DNA of 64,000 bases, taken from assembly GCF_028618525.1 (NCBI RefSeq), contig NZ_JAQITC010000006.1:62001-126000 (forward strand), in the 5' to 3' direction. This DNA is from Bartonella sp. AU55XJBT. GTDB taxonomy: Bacteria > Pseudomonadota > Alphaproteobacteria > Rhizobiales > Rhizobiaceae. Each line of letters begins with the position of its first letter. The stretch's first letter is position 1. The notes beneath the pieces were generated by a model. The model saw only the letters and a list, made by a program, of their open reading frames with translations, did no database searches and was not told where the DNA came from. The position numbers and the translations under genes were made by a program. Below are positions 9,849 to 19,152 of the stretch, piece after piece.

Positions 9849-11668
9849 TTAAAAGTGAATGAAATCTATAGAACCTTAAAAATAAGCTGTTGCATGATTT
9901 GTCGTGTTCTAAATATCGAAAATGAAATGATAACTTCAACAGACAATCATCTCCTTTTTTATAAAAGAAAAAATTTTTTATTTTCTAAAGTCTTGATTCA
10001 TCAATAATCATTCATAATGAGTGCTATAGAGCTTTCTCATTTTATTTTCTCTTGATAAAGATTCCCTATGCGCATGTTATGAGAAGAATTTAATGGGGAG
10101 TATTTAAGAAAGAGCACACAATCCTTTTAAGAGTATATTTTAATGCAAAAATAAATGCAATCTGAGGGGAGGGAAATATAATGATGATGCTTATTTGAAA
10201 AGAAGCATTAAATTATCTTTTCATAAAAATAGACGGTATTCATAAGCGCTTTTGCTTGCGATAGTTTTTCTAAATAAAAAGCAAAAATATTTGCGGAATC
10301 TAACAATATTCAATTGCAAAGGGTGAGATTCAAAAAGTGGATTAAAATTGTATAAAGCGGTATAGCGGTCGTATTCAAGTTTTATTGAGCTCTATTTAAA
10401 ATTGTAAATTTATTATATCTCGTACTTAAAGAAAAATCTCTTTGTGCTTCTAAGCCTATTTCACGATGGTGTCTGTAAATAGAGGATAACGTAAAATACT
10501 TTGCAAGTGGAATCATATACAACCCGTTGAGAATTTTCAGTTAAACAAAAAGTACAAGTTTACTTGAATAAAAGCCACAAGCTAATGCGTTCATATTATT
10601 TTCAGCTTTCAATAGTGTATCAATTCTATTTGTACCAATTCTCGTTTTGAAAGAGAGCATAAAAAGCAATTTTTCAACCGTTTTTAAGCACACATCAACC
10701 CTTCTTGTGATATACAAAAACAGTTTTGATGACTTCAATATGAATACGCAAGAATATCTTATCAGAGTTCTTTTTAAAAGTGAAAATTATAAATTATCCT
10801 TATAAATAAATACGTTGCGCTAAAATAACGCAAAAAAACTAATAGCTTCCATTTTCCTTAACGCATGATGGGTAAAGCCTACGCGATTGATTCACATTCA
10901 GTGAATATGTGTTTAGTATATTATTGTTACCAAGAATAAGACATCAGTTATGTTTGTGCTATCTTATCAAAGTGTTACACGATATATTTTGTATGTTTTG
11001 GGTAGATGAATTTACATACGTTCAGAATATTTAAATGATATGAGGAAAAATATGATTTTGACGGAAAACAAGACAGCATTCCATTTGTTTGCAAGCTAGA
11101 ATGATGATGTGCAAGTGTGTTAATGTTTAGTGTTATTAATTTAATAATAGTTTGATTTATAATAATAAATTATCACTTTTTATATTGAATTAAGAACACA
11201 AAATATCGTACGCTTCTTTATATTTCAAACATGTTCATATTGAATTAATTAAAATGGTGTCCTTGCCATCACAAGTCGGATTGATGTCTGAGTAAAAACG
11301 ATTAAAGAAAAGTCTTTTATGCGTTCTTTCAAGACGAGGACTGTTGCAACATTGGAGTTAACAAAGTGTATAAGGGTGCCAGCTTGTTTCTTCATAAGCA
11401 TAAAGATGGAGAACTTAAAAGTTTTATATTATTTACGGAAGCTTTTATGTATTCTTGGGTGATGTTGTGGAATTGGTTTAGGGGCTTTAAGAAATATCTT
11501 TTAAAAAAATCATGTGAATTGAAAAATAGGTTATTTATGCGATAAAATTTATACGATAATTTGTGATAGATTTCTTTTAGTGTCTTGACGAATAAATTCG
11601 GGAACAATATGATGCACACGGTTTTATGAGATGCATTTTTACTTTGCTTTTTGATAAAGGAGCCGATG
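9849..11668. other. Long gene-poor spacer upstream of the ATP synthase Fo operon
   Basis: About 1.8 kb without a supported gene, A+T-rich and riddled with stops. A 65-codon frame at 10541-10738 (-) has no recognisable features. From about 11145 to 11540 it holds a decayed copy of the dispersed integrase-derived repeat (listed separately). The atpI operon promoter probably lies between that repeat and 11660. The rest looks like eroded sequence with nothing I can name. Confidence 0.55.
11145..11540 (+). repeat. Dispersed integrase-derived repeat, copy A (decayed)
   Basis: Begins with the family edge TTTGATTTATAATAATAA, then the leader (ATTGAATTAAGAAC ... CATATTGAATTAATTAAAAT). A broken coding half follows, where one frame reads KVYKGASLFLHKHKDG near 11366 and later GFKKYLLKKSCEL near 11490. 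These match the pattern of the Arm DNA-binding domain (DUF4102) of P4-type tyrosine recombinases, where K-x-x-DGAGL-x-L ... KDG ... GLK-x-x-x-LKKA-x-E are expected. No start codon or full-length frame survives. Similarity to other copies was judged by eye. Confidence 0.6.
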
Positions 11669-12103
11669 ATGGCGATGGGCGAAAAACCCGTTACAAGCCG
11701 CAAGGAGGCTGAAGAAAAAAAGCAAAGAGAGTGTTTTCATTCAGAGGATTTGGAATGTCGTAGTAAAAACTTAAGCGTAGCTTTAGGACGTAAGCAAGCG
11801 TTAAGGAAGCGGGAGCATAAGGATAGGCGGAAAAAATCACAAGGAAGGATAGCGGATGCGATTAAGCTTTCCAGTGAGTTTCTAGCAAGTGTTATTGTTG
11901 GTGTTGTTTTGGGGGTGGGGTTTGATAAGTTAGCAGGTTCATGGCCGTGGGGATTGGTGTTCTTTCTCTTTCTTGGATTTGCTGCTGGTGTATTGAGTAT
12001 TCTTCGGTCTGTGGGATATGTTTCCTCCAGTCAATTAGGACAAAAAGGCGTATTGCGCCAAGATGAACAAAATAAAGGGGCCCATGAGAGGTCCGATAAA
12101 TGA
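11669..12103 (+). CDS. atpI: ATP synthase protein I (AtpI)
   Basis: A small membrane protein that helps Fo c-ring assembly. It has a long, highly charged N-terminal part (about residues 1-60, rich in K/R/E), then two membrane helices ([17 protein letters not shown] and [19 protein letters not shown]) with the family's GFDK and PWG turn. It is followed directly by atpB. Several ATGs cluster at the start (11666, 11669, 11675). I chose 11669 because AAAGGAG lies about six bases upstream; TTG 11651 is the longest possible start. The predicted length is 144 residues. The position at the head of the Fo operon supports the call. Confidence 0.9.
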   Translation: MAMGEKPVTSRKEAEEKKQRECFHSEDLECRSKNLSVALGRKQALRKREHKDRRKKSQGRIADAIKLSSEFLASVIVGVVLGVGFDKLAGSWPWGLVFFLFLGFAAGVLSILRSVGYVSSSQLGQKGVLRQDEQNKGAHERSDK

Positions 12104-12110
12104 GGTTGAA

Positions 12111-12869
12111 GTGACAGTGCACGCTCCAGATCCTATTCATCAGTTTGAGGTTTCACGGCTGATTAAGATTTCCATAGGAAATATGGATTTATCATTTACA
12201 AATGTATCATTGTTTACAGTCGTTACGGTTGTTATAACCTCCGTTTTTCTCTTTATTTCATCATCAAGTCGTGGATTAGTTCCAACGCGGATGCAATCTC
12301 TTTCAGAAATGGCCTATGAGTTTGTAGCGTCGACTCTGCGGGAATCATCTGGTGTGCAGGGAATGCAGTTTTTCCCTTTAGTTTTTTCTCTGTTTACTTT
12401 TATTTTGGTTGCTAACTTTATTGGTCTTTTCCCCTATTTTTATACGGTGACCTCTCAGATCATGATCACGTTTTCGTTGGCAATGGTGGTTATTTTAACG
12501 GTGATTGGTTATGGCTTTTATAAGCATGGGGTCAGTTTTTTGAAACTGTTTGTTCCCAGTGGGGTTCCTGTGGTAGTTTTGCCTCTAGTGACAATGATTG
12601 AGATTATTTCTTTTCTCTCTCGCCCCATCAGTCTTTCTCTTCGTCTTTTTGCGAATATGCTTGCTGGTCATATTACGCTCAAAGTGTTTGCTGGGTTTGT
12701 TGTTTCAATGATTGGGGTAGGAATCGTAGGCGTTGGTGGTTCGATTTTGCCCCTTATTATGACTGTAGCGATTACGGCTCTTGAGTTTTTGGTTGCATTT
12801 CTTCAGGCTTACGTCTTTACAGTTTTAACTTGTATGTATCTTAATGATGCAATTCATCCAGGACATTAA
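12111..12869 (+). CDS. atpB: F0F1 ATP synthase subunit a
   Basis: The Fo stator subunit forming the proton half-channels against the c ring. The essential arginine lies in [14 protein letters not shown], and further helices carry FIGLFPYF and [16 protein letters not shown]. The frame is open back to ATG 12063 and ATG 12084 inside atpI. I chose GTG 12111, which gives [15 protein letters not shown], the usual alphaproteobacterial N terminus, with TGAGG five bases upstream and a seven-base gap from the atpI stop. This makes 252 residues, the normal length. If an earlier ATG is used, atpI and atpB overlap by up to 41 bases. Function is certain; start is moderately certain. Confidence 0.95.
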   Translation: MTVHAPDPIHQFEVSRLIKISIGNMDLSFTNVSLFTVVTVVITSVFLFISSSSRGLVPTRMQSLSEMAYEFVASTLRESSGVQGMQFFPLVFSLFTFILVANFIGLFPYFYTVTSQIMITFSLAMVVILTVIGYGFYKHGVSFLKLFVPSGVPVVVLPLVTMIEIISFLSRPISLSLRLFANMLAGHITLKVFAGFVVSMIGVGIVGVGGSILPLIMTVAITALEFLVAFLQAYVFTVLTCMYLNDAIHPGH

Positions 12870-12923
12870 TAGAATTGGCGGTTTTCCGTCGAATAGTGCA
12901 ATTTCGCTTTAAAGGAGAATAAT

Positions 12924-13154
12924 ATGGAAATAGTGCTTGCAGCAAAATATATTGGTGCTGGTCTTGCTTGCTTTGGTATGGCTGGAACAGCTTTAGGGCT
13001 TGGTAATATTTTTGGAAGCTATCTTTCTGGTGCATTACGTAATCCATCAGCAGCAGATAGTCAGTTTGGACGTCTCGTCTTTGGTTTTGCTGTGACAGAG
13101 GCTTTGGGTATTTTTTCATTGCTCATTGCTTTATTACTTCTTTTTGGGGTTTAA
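12924..13154 (+). CDS. atpE: F0F1 ATP synthase subunit c
   Basis: A 76-residue hairpin proteolipid that builds the rotating proton-carrying ring. The first helix is glycine-rich (GAGLACFGMAGTALGLGNIFG). The polar loop is ALRNPSA, and the second helix carries the proton-binding glutamate in FAVTEALGIFSLLIALLLLF. GGAGAA precedes ATG 12924. The next gene, b', begins about 130 bases on, an unusually long gap inside this operon that contains an inverted repeat. High confidence. Confidence 0.97.
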   Translation: MEIVLAAKYIGAGLACFGMAGTALGLGNIFGSYLSGALRNPSAADSQFGRLVFGFAVTEALGIFSLLIALLLLFGV

Positions 13155-13164
13155 TCATCATCAG

Positions 13165-13208
13165 AAGGGTATGTTTGTTCTCGCTATGAGGAAAGATTTA
13201 CCCTTTTA
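13165..13208 (+). promoter_or_regulatory. Inverted repeat between atpE and the b' gene
   Basis: AAGGGTA (13165-13171) pairs with TACCCTT (13199-13205) around a 27-base loop and is followed by TTT. It lies directly after the atpE stop and could act as a weak attenuator or 3'-protecting hairpin that lets subunit c be made in excess. The stem is short and the function is only an inference. Confidence 0.25.
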
Positions 13209-13283
13209 GCTCTCAATTAAGAAAAATGTTCGTCAGTTACCATCGGTGATAGAGGGCTTAAGCTATTTAAAGGATGAAAGAAG

Positions 13284-13850
13284 ATGTTTGTTTCCAGCGC
13301 TTATGCACAGAACACTGAAACGTCGATAGAACATATCAAAAAAGTGGCAGAGCATGCAAATCGTGTGTTTCCGCCTTTTGATTTTGTTCATTTTAGTTCG
13401 CATTTTTTCTGGTTGGCAATTTCTTTCGGACTTTTTTATCTGTTTATCTCTCGTGTGATTGCGCCGCGTATTGGTGGTGTTATTGAAACACGTCGAGATC
13501 GAATTGCATCTGATTTAGATCAAGCAATGCGCATGAAGCAGGAAGCAGACACTGTTGTTGAAACTTATGAGAGGGAATTAGCAGAAGCACGTTTGAAAGC
13601 TCATACTATAGCACAAGCAGCTGGTGAAAAATTAAAAGAAAAGGCTGAACTTGAACGGCAGGAAATTGAAGAGCGTTTAGAGAAAAGACTTGCAGATGCT
13701 GAAAAACAGATAGCAAAAATTCGCGATAAAGCGATGCAAAATGTTGATTCTATCGCTGAAGAAGTCGCCCTTGAAATTGTGAAAAAATTGATTGATGTTG
13801 ATATCAGCAAAGAGGTTGTTCGTTCAGTTGTGAAAACTGCGGATTATTAA
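13284..13850 (+). CDS. atpF2: F0F1 ATP synthase subunit b'
   Basis: The peripheral-stalk subunit b' (also named atpG or atpX in alphaproteobacteria). It has a short periplasmic N terminus, one membrane helix ([21 protein letters not shown], about residues 43-63) and then the long charged coiled coil (about 70-180) that links Fo to F1. A length of 188 residues is typical of b'. Eleven bases separate its stop from the following b gene, so the two are co-translated. The coiled-coil heptads and duplicated b/b' arrangement are characteristic of alphaproteobacteria and photosynthetic bacteria. Assignment as b' rather than b rests on order (first) and on the [17 protein letters not shown] segment after the helix. 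Confidence 0.93.
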   Translation: MFVSSAYAQNTETSIEHIKKVAEHANRVFPPFDFVHFSSHFFWLAISFGLFYLFISRVIAPRIGGVIETRRDRIASDLDQAMRMKQEADTVVETYERELAEARLKAHTIAQAAGEKLKEKAELERQEIEERLEKRLADAEKQIAKIRDKAMQNVDSIAEEVALEIVKKLIDVDISKEVVRSVVKTADY

Positions 13851-13861
13851 GGAAGACAAAG

Positions 13862-14356
13862 ATGAGTGATACTTTTTGGGCTTTTGTTGGATTAGTTCTT
13901 TTTTTAGCTCTTTTAGTCTATTTCCAAATTCCACAGAAGATTATACACTATCTTGATGCACGCGCAAAGCGTATCAAAGATGAGTTGGATGAGGCTTTGC
14001 GTCTTCGTGAAGAGGCACAGGAAATATTAGCTGAATATCAACGCAAACACGCGGAAGCAGAAAAAGATGCGCAAGAAATTATTGCAGCAGCAAAGCATGA
14101 AGTTGAATCTGTTATTGCTGAGGCGCGTACAAAAGCAGAAGAATATGTAAAAAACCGCAATAAATTGGCAGAGCAAAAAATCGCTCAGGCAGAAGCGGAT
14201 GCAATACGCATGGTTTCTGCATCGGCTATCGATTTGGCAATTTCTACGGCACGTATCCTTATCGCAAAGGAATTAGATTCTAACGGGGCAGATGAACCCG
14301 TTAAAGAAGCTCTTTCGAAAGAATCATTGAGCAAAATGAAAACACATCTTAATTAA
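13862..14356 (+). CDS. atpF: F0F1 ATP synthase subunit b
   Basis: The second peripheral-stalk subunit, forming a heterodimer with b'. The N-terminal membrane helix is TFWAFVGLVLFLALLVYF, then QIPQKIIHYLDARAKRIKDELD leads into a long Ala/Glu/Lys-rich coiled coil to residue ~145. The length of 164 residues is usual. ATG 13862 follows AAGGAAGACAAAG. It is the last gene of the Fo operon. The F1 genes (atpH-A-G-D-C) are not in the window, which agrees with the split Fo/F1 arrangement of alphaproteobacteria. Confidence 0.95.
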   Translation: MSDTFWAFVGLVLFLALLVYFQIPQKIIHYLDARAKRIKDELDEALRLREEAQEILAEYQRKHAEAEKDAQEIIAAAKHEVESVIAEARTKAEEYVKNRNKLAEQKIAQAEADAIRMVSASAIDLAISTARILIAKELDSNGADEPVKEALSKESLSKMKTHLN

Positions 14357-14559
14357 TGGTGTTTTAGAGATAAGAAACTGCTTCTTTAGGTGCATAATTT
14401 TTTCATTATTGAATGCCTTAATCTATTATGTCGTGATGCTAGTTTTGAATTGGTTATGCATTGAGTTTAGAGAGCACTATTCCCTAGCTTAGATTCGTCT
14501 TTTGATTCTATTCATAAAGATTATAATGAGGAGTGCTATTGTCTTTATTTTTATGAAGC

Positions 14560-14835
14560 GATAAGCGAGTATCGTTATTGTGTTATCAGTTAAGATATTA
14601 CGGCCATTTTTTTATTGAACAACTGCTTTTATATTTAGCGGTTTTATGAAAAGCACCTCTCTCATTTTTTAAGAATTCTTTTTATCAGTTTTTTATCTCT
14701 CTTATCTATCGCCATCATCTAAAGACGGTTATTACTCATGATGGAAGAGTTTAAAGTAAGAGATTTTTTTCTATATTCTCATTGAATATGCGAAAGCGAT
14801 AAGTTGGTTATTATAAATCAATAATTTTGCTTTTT
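14560..14835 (-). repeat. Dispersed integrase-derived repeat, copy B (heavily decayed)
   Basis: The outer edge on the minus strand reads GCAAAATTATTGATTTATAA (14812-14832), the same edge as other copies. The ATTGAACAACTGC and TTTATGAAAAGCACCTC segments (14611-14660) align with the start-codon region of better copies. No coding similarity survives. It lies head-to-head with copy C about 150 bases away. Visual alignment only. Confidence 0.4.
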
Positions 14836-14980
14836 GATGATTTATTCAATTTTTTGACAAGTCATTACAAAGTATCATTTTCACTGGAGATTCTATAATT
14901 TTTTAAAAGTTATCTCAAAACTCACAGAGAAATGTTTTTAAATGGAAGTACGCTCTTTATAAAAAAATAGAGTATTTTAA

Positions 14981-15385
14981 TATGCAATATATTAATTTAT
15001 ATAACTAATTTATCGTTGTTCAATTTGGATTAGAATCCTGAATACCGTAAGATTTTCTCATTTCAAATCTGTTTTATATTGAATCAATCAAAATCATTTT
15101 CTTACACGTGACAAGCGGGGGTGGTTTGTGGGCAAAAATTCTACAAGAAAGAACACTCTCTTATGAATCGTCTCAAAAGCTAAGGGTTATCGGTAGCATT
15201 TGGGGCAGGCAAAGTGTGTGACAGAGCTCGATCTCTCCTTTATAAGCGGTAAAGATGGTGGTACTCAATGGCTTTATCACAATACCATTCATGGGTTTTG
15301 TTGTGAAAAGGGCTTGGGGGGGCTTAAGAAATTTTTCTTTAAAAAAACCAATGAATGCGCAATCCAATGGCATTTTGTCTTACAG
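14981..15385 (+). repeat. Dispersed integrase-derived repeat, copy C (best coding remnant)
   Basis: The edge is TATGCAATATATTAATTTAT, then the leader ATTTCAAATCTG ... ATATTGAATCAATCAAAATC (15061-15095), then ATGAATCGTCTCAAAAGC at 15162. The coding half has a frame reading SGKDGGTQWLYHNTIHG (from about 15240) and on through EKGLGGLKKFFFKKTNECA. This is the N-terminal Arm DNA-binding domain pattern (KDG-x-x-WLYRYTI-x-G-x-x-x-EMGLG-x-x-x-x-x-SLKKARE) of P4-family tyrosine recombinases. The basic RRRE residues have been lost (FCCE), and the catalytic recombinase domain never follows. This is a remnant, not a working gene. Confidence 0.65.
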
Positions 15386-15479
15386 AATACCTATGTGCTA
15401 AACATTTATGTACTTGTTTTTAAAAGATATTTTTCAACATATACTCTTCCTTTATTTTACGACGACATCCGTGAAGAGT

Positions 15480-15710
15480 AGTACCTCCCCGTAAAGTGTA
15501 TAAAATCTACTGAGTGTAACCATCTTTTTGTTTTAATAAAAATTCAGATCGATAGTACCTATATTACTTGGCCAATTCTCCTAATTTTGCAACAGCACTT
15601 GGCTCCGTTCATGAGGAGCGTTTTTACTATTGTCTTCAATATGTTACCAACAAACTACTCCTGCTTGTCAGGTGCAAGAATATGATTTTGATTGATTCAA
15701 TAAGAGAGAA
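15480..15710 (-). repeat. Dispersed integrase-derived repeat, copy D (decayed)
   Basis: Minus-strand copy converging on copy C. It retains TTGATTCAATCAAAATCAT-like leader sequence near 15685-15700 and CATGAACGGAGCCAAGTGC at about 15605-15623, which matches the start region of other copies. A coding trace KDGYTQ-stop-ILYTL lies near 15500-15535. No open frame. Confidence 0.5.
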
Positions 15711-15891
15711 GGGACTTATGATAAGAAAATATTACGATATAAAGTGTCATTGACGATAAAAATTCTACTGCTTTTTAAAGTGAGATCAAATCTCACGGAA
15801 AACTTCTTTCTAAGATTTTGGAATATTCATTAATAAAAAGAAGAAAAAATTTACCTTTATTATTTCTTATCAGTTAATGGACATTTTAGGT

Positions 15892-18114
15892 TTAAAGGAC
15901 AAGTTTCGAGAAGTCTGCAACCGCTTGTGTAATTGTGTGAGTACGTTTGAGAAGAGCAAGACGGTTAGCACGAACATCAAGGTTTTTATCGTTCACCAAT
16001 ACCTTTTCAAAAAATAGATCAATCAATTTTCCAAGTGGCGCTAGAATATCGAGTGCAAATGATAAATTTGTTACATTGATGGGAGCAAAAACTTTTCTTT
16101 CTACTTCACAGATTGCATGATAGAGCTGCTTTTCTTCTGTCTCAATAAAGAGATCAGGATTAATTTCATTTGCGATTGTTGTGTTTTTTTGAAATTCATT
16201 TTCAAGAATATTGGCTGTACGTTTTACCGAGGCTACAAAGTTCATTCCATCATGGGTATTGATAAAAGCAATAAGAGATTCGACATGACGTGCAACCAAT
16301 AAAAAATCATCAGAATCTTTATTTAAAACGGCTTCAAGAGCATCGTAGCGAGCCCCTTCTTCTTTTAGATAGATTTTTAGGCGGTCATGAAAAAAGAATA
16401 ACAGATCAGATAAAATAGCTTCTGTTTTTTCTGGAAAAAGATTTTGCAATTGTGGATTTTCTCTTTGAGAGATTTCATATTTATTTTTTTGTTGTACGAA
16501 AAGATTCGTTGCCAACTGAAACAGTGGCATGAGATTAATTTTCCAATCCCGCGAAAGTACAAGCCTAATAATTCCCAAGGCTGCTCGTCTCAATGCATAG
16601 GGATCTTTCGAGCCCGTTGGTTTTTCATTAATGAGCCAAAAGCCAACCAGCATGTCAATTTTGTCGGCGAGCATAATGGTTATAGCAAGTGGTTCTTGAG
16701 GAAGACGATCTGTTGGTCCTTGAGGTTTATAATGCTCTTCAATTGCGACAGCTACGCGAGGATCTTCCCCTTGAAGAAGAGCATATTTTTGTCCTATAAC
16801 CCCTTGCAGTTCAGGAAATTCTCCGACAATTTCCGTTTGCAAATCAGCTTTTGCAAGGATTGCTGCACGTTTTGCTAAGAGAGGATCTGCTTGTATTAAA
16901 GGTGCTATTTTTTGTGCGAGTTTAGCGATGCGTTCTACTCTTGCACCTTGCGTACCTAATTTGGCGTGAAAAGTTACATTTAAATGATCAAGTCGCGCCA
17001 TTCTTTGATCAAGAGGTTTCTTTATATCAAGATCAAATTTTTTTACAGAAGATTCCAAGTGTTGAATATCGGGCAAATCACGCTGATCTGTTTGCCAAAA
17101 ATACAGGGCATCAGAAAGACGGGCACGGACAACCTTACTATTTCCTTTCGAAATTTCTTTGCCTTCATCATTTGCAAGAATATTAGAAACAAGAATAAAA
17201 TGATGAGAAAGCTTTATTTTTTCTCCTTGTTTCCGGGTGACAAAACATTTTTGATTGGCCCGAATGGTCAAGCGAATAATTTCGGGAGGAATATCAAGGA
17301 ATGATTTGTCAAAATCACCCATAAGGATAACAGGCCATTCAACAAGACCAGCAACTTCCTCTAGGAGTGCATTATCTTGAACCAGTTCTAAACCGTTTGC
17401 AAAGCAAAGATTTTGGGCATCAGCTAAAATAATATTCTTTCGTCTTTCGGCATCCAGAATGACTTTATGAGTTTCAAGTTGCGTCACATAATCATCAAAA
17501 CGGCGCACTTGGAATGGCTTTCCGTCACTTAAGAAACGATGACCATAAGTTAGGTTGTTACTTTCAAGAGAACCAATTGTAAACGGAATAACATGCGTTT
17601 CACCAATTTCTGGTCCGAAGATGCAAAGAATATTTTGTAAAGGTCGAATCCATTTGAGAGCACCACTTTTTGCTGAATCTTTTCCCCAACGCATGGATTT
17701 TGGCCACGGAAAGTTACGGATAATATCTGGTAAAATATCGGCAATAATTTCTTCTGCTGCCCTGCCTTTTTTTACAATTTTAGCAATATAAAAATCACCT
17801 TTTTTATCATCATGCCCAATATGTGCTTCAGAAATATCGTTGAGCCCCGTTGCACGTAGAAAGCCATCAATTGCATGTTGTGGTGATTTTGTACTGGGAC
17901 CTTTGCGTTCCTCATAGATATCTTTTGAGCGTATAGAAAGTCCGCGTACATCCAATGTTAGTCGACGGGGGGTCCAATATTCACGAGCAGCTTTATAGGT
18001 CAATCCAGCATTCACAAGTTGATCTGTAACAGCTTTTTTTAGATCAGTAGCAGCTTTTCGTTGCATACGTGCAGGGATTTCTTCACTAAAAAGTTCAAGA
18101 AGAAGATCAGACAT
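15892..18114 (-). CDS. glyS: Glycine--tRNA ligase beta subunit
   Basis: The beta chain of the alpha2-beta2 bacterial glycyl-tRNA synthetase, responsible for tRNA-Gly recognition. The start [18 protein letters not shown] is the family N terminus. Further on are the [16 protein letters not shown] and GHRFLSDG segments and a C-terminal anticodon-binding region ending near [23 protein letters not shown] 18114 overlaps the glyQ stop by one base (TAATG), so translation is coupled. The frame stays open upstream to 18171, inside glyQ, which is not used. 740 residues; full length. High confidence. Confidence 0.97.
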   Translation of the reverse strand: MSDLLLELFSEEIPARMQRKAATDLKKAVTDQLVNAGLTYKAAREYWTPRRLTLDVRGLSIRSKDIYEERKGPSTKSPQHAIDGFLRATGLNDISEAHIGHDDKKGDFYIAKIVKKGRAAEEIIADILPDIIRNFPWPKSMRWGKDSAKSGALKWIRPLQNILCIFGPEIGETHVIPFTIGSLESNNLTYGHRFLSDGKPFQVRRFDDYVTQLETHKVILDAERRKNIILADAQNLCFANGLELVQDNALLEEVAGLVEWPVILMGDFDKSFLDIPPEIIRLTIRANQKCFVTRKQGEKIKLSHHFILVSNILANDEGKEISKGNSKVVRARLSDALYFWQTDQRDLPDIQHLESSVKKFDLDIKKPLDQRMARLDHLNVTFHAKLGTQGARVERIAKLAQKIAPLIQADPLLAKRAAILAKADLQTEIVGEFPELQGVIGQKYALLQGEDPRVAVAIEEHYKPQGPTDRLPQEPLAITIMLADKIDMLVGFWLINEKPTGSKDPYALRRAALGIIRLVLSRDWKINLMPLFQLATNLFVQQKNKYEISQRENPQLQNLFPEKTEAILSDLLFFFHDRLKIYLKEEGARYDALEAVLNKDSDDFLLVARHVESLIAFINTHDGMNFVASVKRTANILENEFQKNTTIANEINPDLFIETEEKQLYHAICEVERKVFAPINVTNLSFALDILAPLGKLIDLFFEKVLVNDKNLDVRANRLALLKRTHTITQAVADFSKLVL

Positions 18115-19055
18115 TAGGCATCTCCAGTATATATTTGTCCAGCTTCTGTGAGTAAGAAGGCTTCCCCACAACGGCGTGCAAGATCACGAACGCGAAGAAT
18201 ATAATTTTGTCGTTCAGTTACAGAAATAACGCCACGTGCTTGTAAAAGATTAAAGATATGACTCGCTTTAATACATTGATCATAGGCAGGAAAAACACAG
18301 CGATGGAATGCATTTTCTTTATTGGGTTTTCCCGCATCAAGAAGTGTATTGCATTCGCGTTCAGCATCGATAAAATGTTGGTGGAGCAGTTTTGTATCAG
18401 CAAATTCGAAGTTATAATATGAATATTCCTGTTCTGCCTGTAGGAAAATATCTCTATAACTTATTTTATTTTCTTTCTCCAAACCATTAAAGTTAAGATC
18501 ATAGACGTTATCAACCCCTTGGATATACATCGCTAGACGCTCAAGACCATATGTGAGCTCTCCTGAAACTGGGGCGCATTCAATGCCGCAAATTTGTTGA
18601 AAATAAGTAAATTGAGAGACTTCCATCCCATCGCACCAACATTCCCATCCGAGTCCCCAAGCGCCAAGGGTTGGGCTTTCCCAATCATCTTCAACAAAAC
18701 GAATATCATGCAGTTGTGTATCAAGCCCGATAGCTTGTAGCGACTTTATATAAAGTTCTTGTAGATTGGGTGGAGAGGGTTTGAGAAGCACTTGGAATTG
18801 ATAATAGTGTTGTAAACGATTTGGATTCTTACCATATCGGCCATCTGTTGGACGCCGAGAGGGTTGGACATAAGCGACTTTCCAAGGTCGTGGACCTAGA
18901 GAGCGTAGCGTTGTTGCTGGATGAAAAGTTCCAGCTCCAACTTCCATATCGTAAGGTTGCAAAATTGCGCATCCATAGTGGGCCCAATAATTTTGCAAAG
19001 TTAAGATGAGTCCCTGAAAAGAATGTTTAGGGTTAAGATGTTCAGGCAGTTTCAC
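18114..19055 (-). CDS. glyQ: Glycine--tRNA ligase alpha subunit
   Basis: The catalytic alpha chain of glycyl-tRNA synthetase (313 residues, class II). Hallmarks are [43 protein letters not shown] (split here around the LQPYD and [12 protein letters not shown] motifs), [15 protein letters not shown] and [19 protein letters not shown]. It is transcribed with glyS, overlapping its ATG. A C-terminal extension [17 protein letters not shown] is typical of rhizobial GlyQ. High confidence. Confidence 0.97.
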   Translation of the reverse strand: MKLPEHLNPKHSFQGLILTLQNYWAHYGCAILQPYDMEVGAGTFHPATTLRSLGPRPWKVAYVQPSRRPTDGRYGKNPNRLQHYYQFQVLLKPSPPNLQELYIKSLQAIGLDTQLHDIRFVEDDWESPTLGAWGLGWECWCDGMEVSQFTYFQQICGIECAPVSGELTYGLERLAMYIQGVDNVYDLNFNGLEKENKISYRDIFLQAEQEYSYYNFEFADTKLLHQHFIDAERECNTLLDAGKPNKENAFHRCVFPAYDQCIKASHIFNLLQARGVISVTERQNYILRVRDLARRCGEAFLLTEAGQIYTGDA

Positions 19056-19152
19056 ACTTTATACTCTTTAAATATTGAACGATACAAATAGCGGACAAAG
19101 AAATTTTAGTCTCTTTGTTTATTATTTTATGTGGTTTACGGTTAAGCATTGT

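Larger units (their letters stand above)
14357..15891. other. Gene-free spacer with three decayed repeats
   Basis: About 1.5 kb between atpF and the convergent end of glyS. Short frames here (for example 15200-15481) are relics of the integrase-derived repeat rather than genes. Copies B (-), C (+) and D (-) occupy most of 14.56-15.71 kb and are listed separately. 15.71-15.89 kb shows nothing recognisable. Confidence 0.6.

Noticed and set aside
10541..10738. 65-codon minus-strand frame in the spacer upstream of atpI
   Set aside because: No ribosome binding site, no recognisable motif; isolated in decayed sequence.
15200..15481. 93-codon + strand frame as a gene
   Set aside because: It is the coding remnant of repeat copy C: it matches an integrase N terminus only in part, lacks the catalytic domain and key basic residues, and has no proper start.
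14560..15710. A complete prophage or genomic island around the repeat cluster
   Set aside because: No structural, replication or lysis genes and no intact integrase; only decayed 5' recombinase pieces are present.
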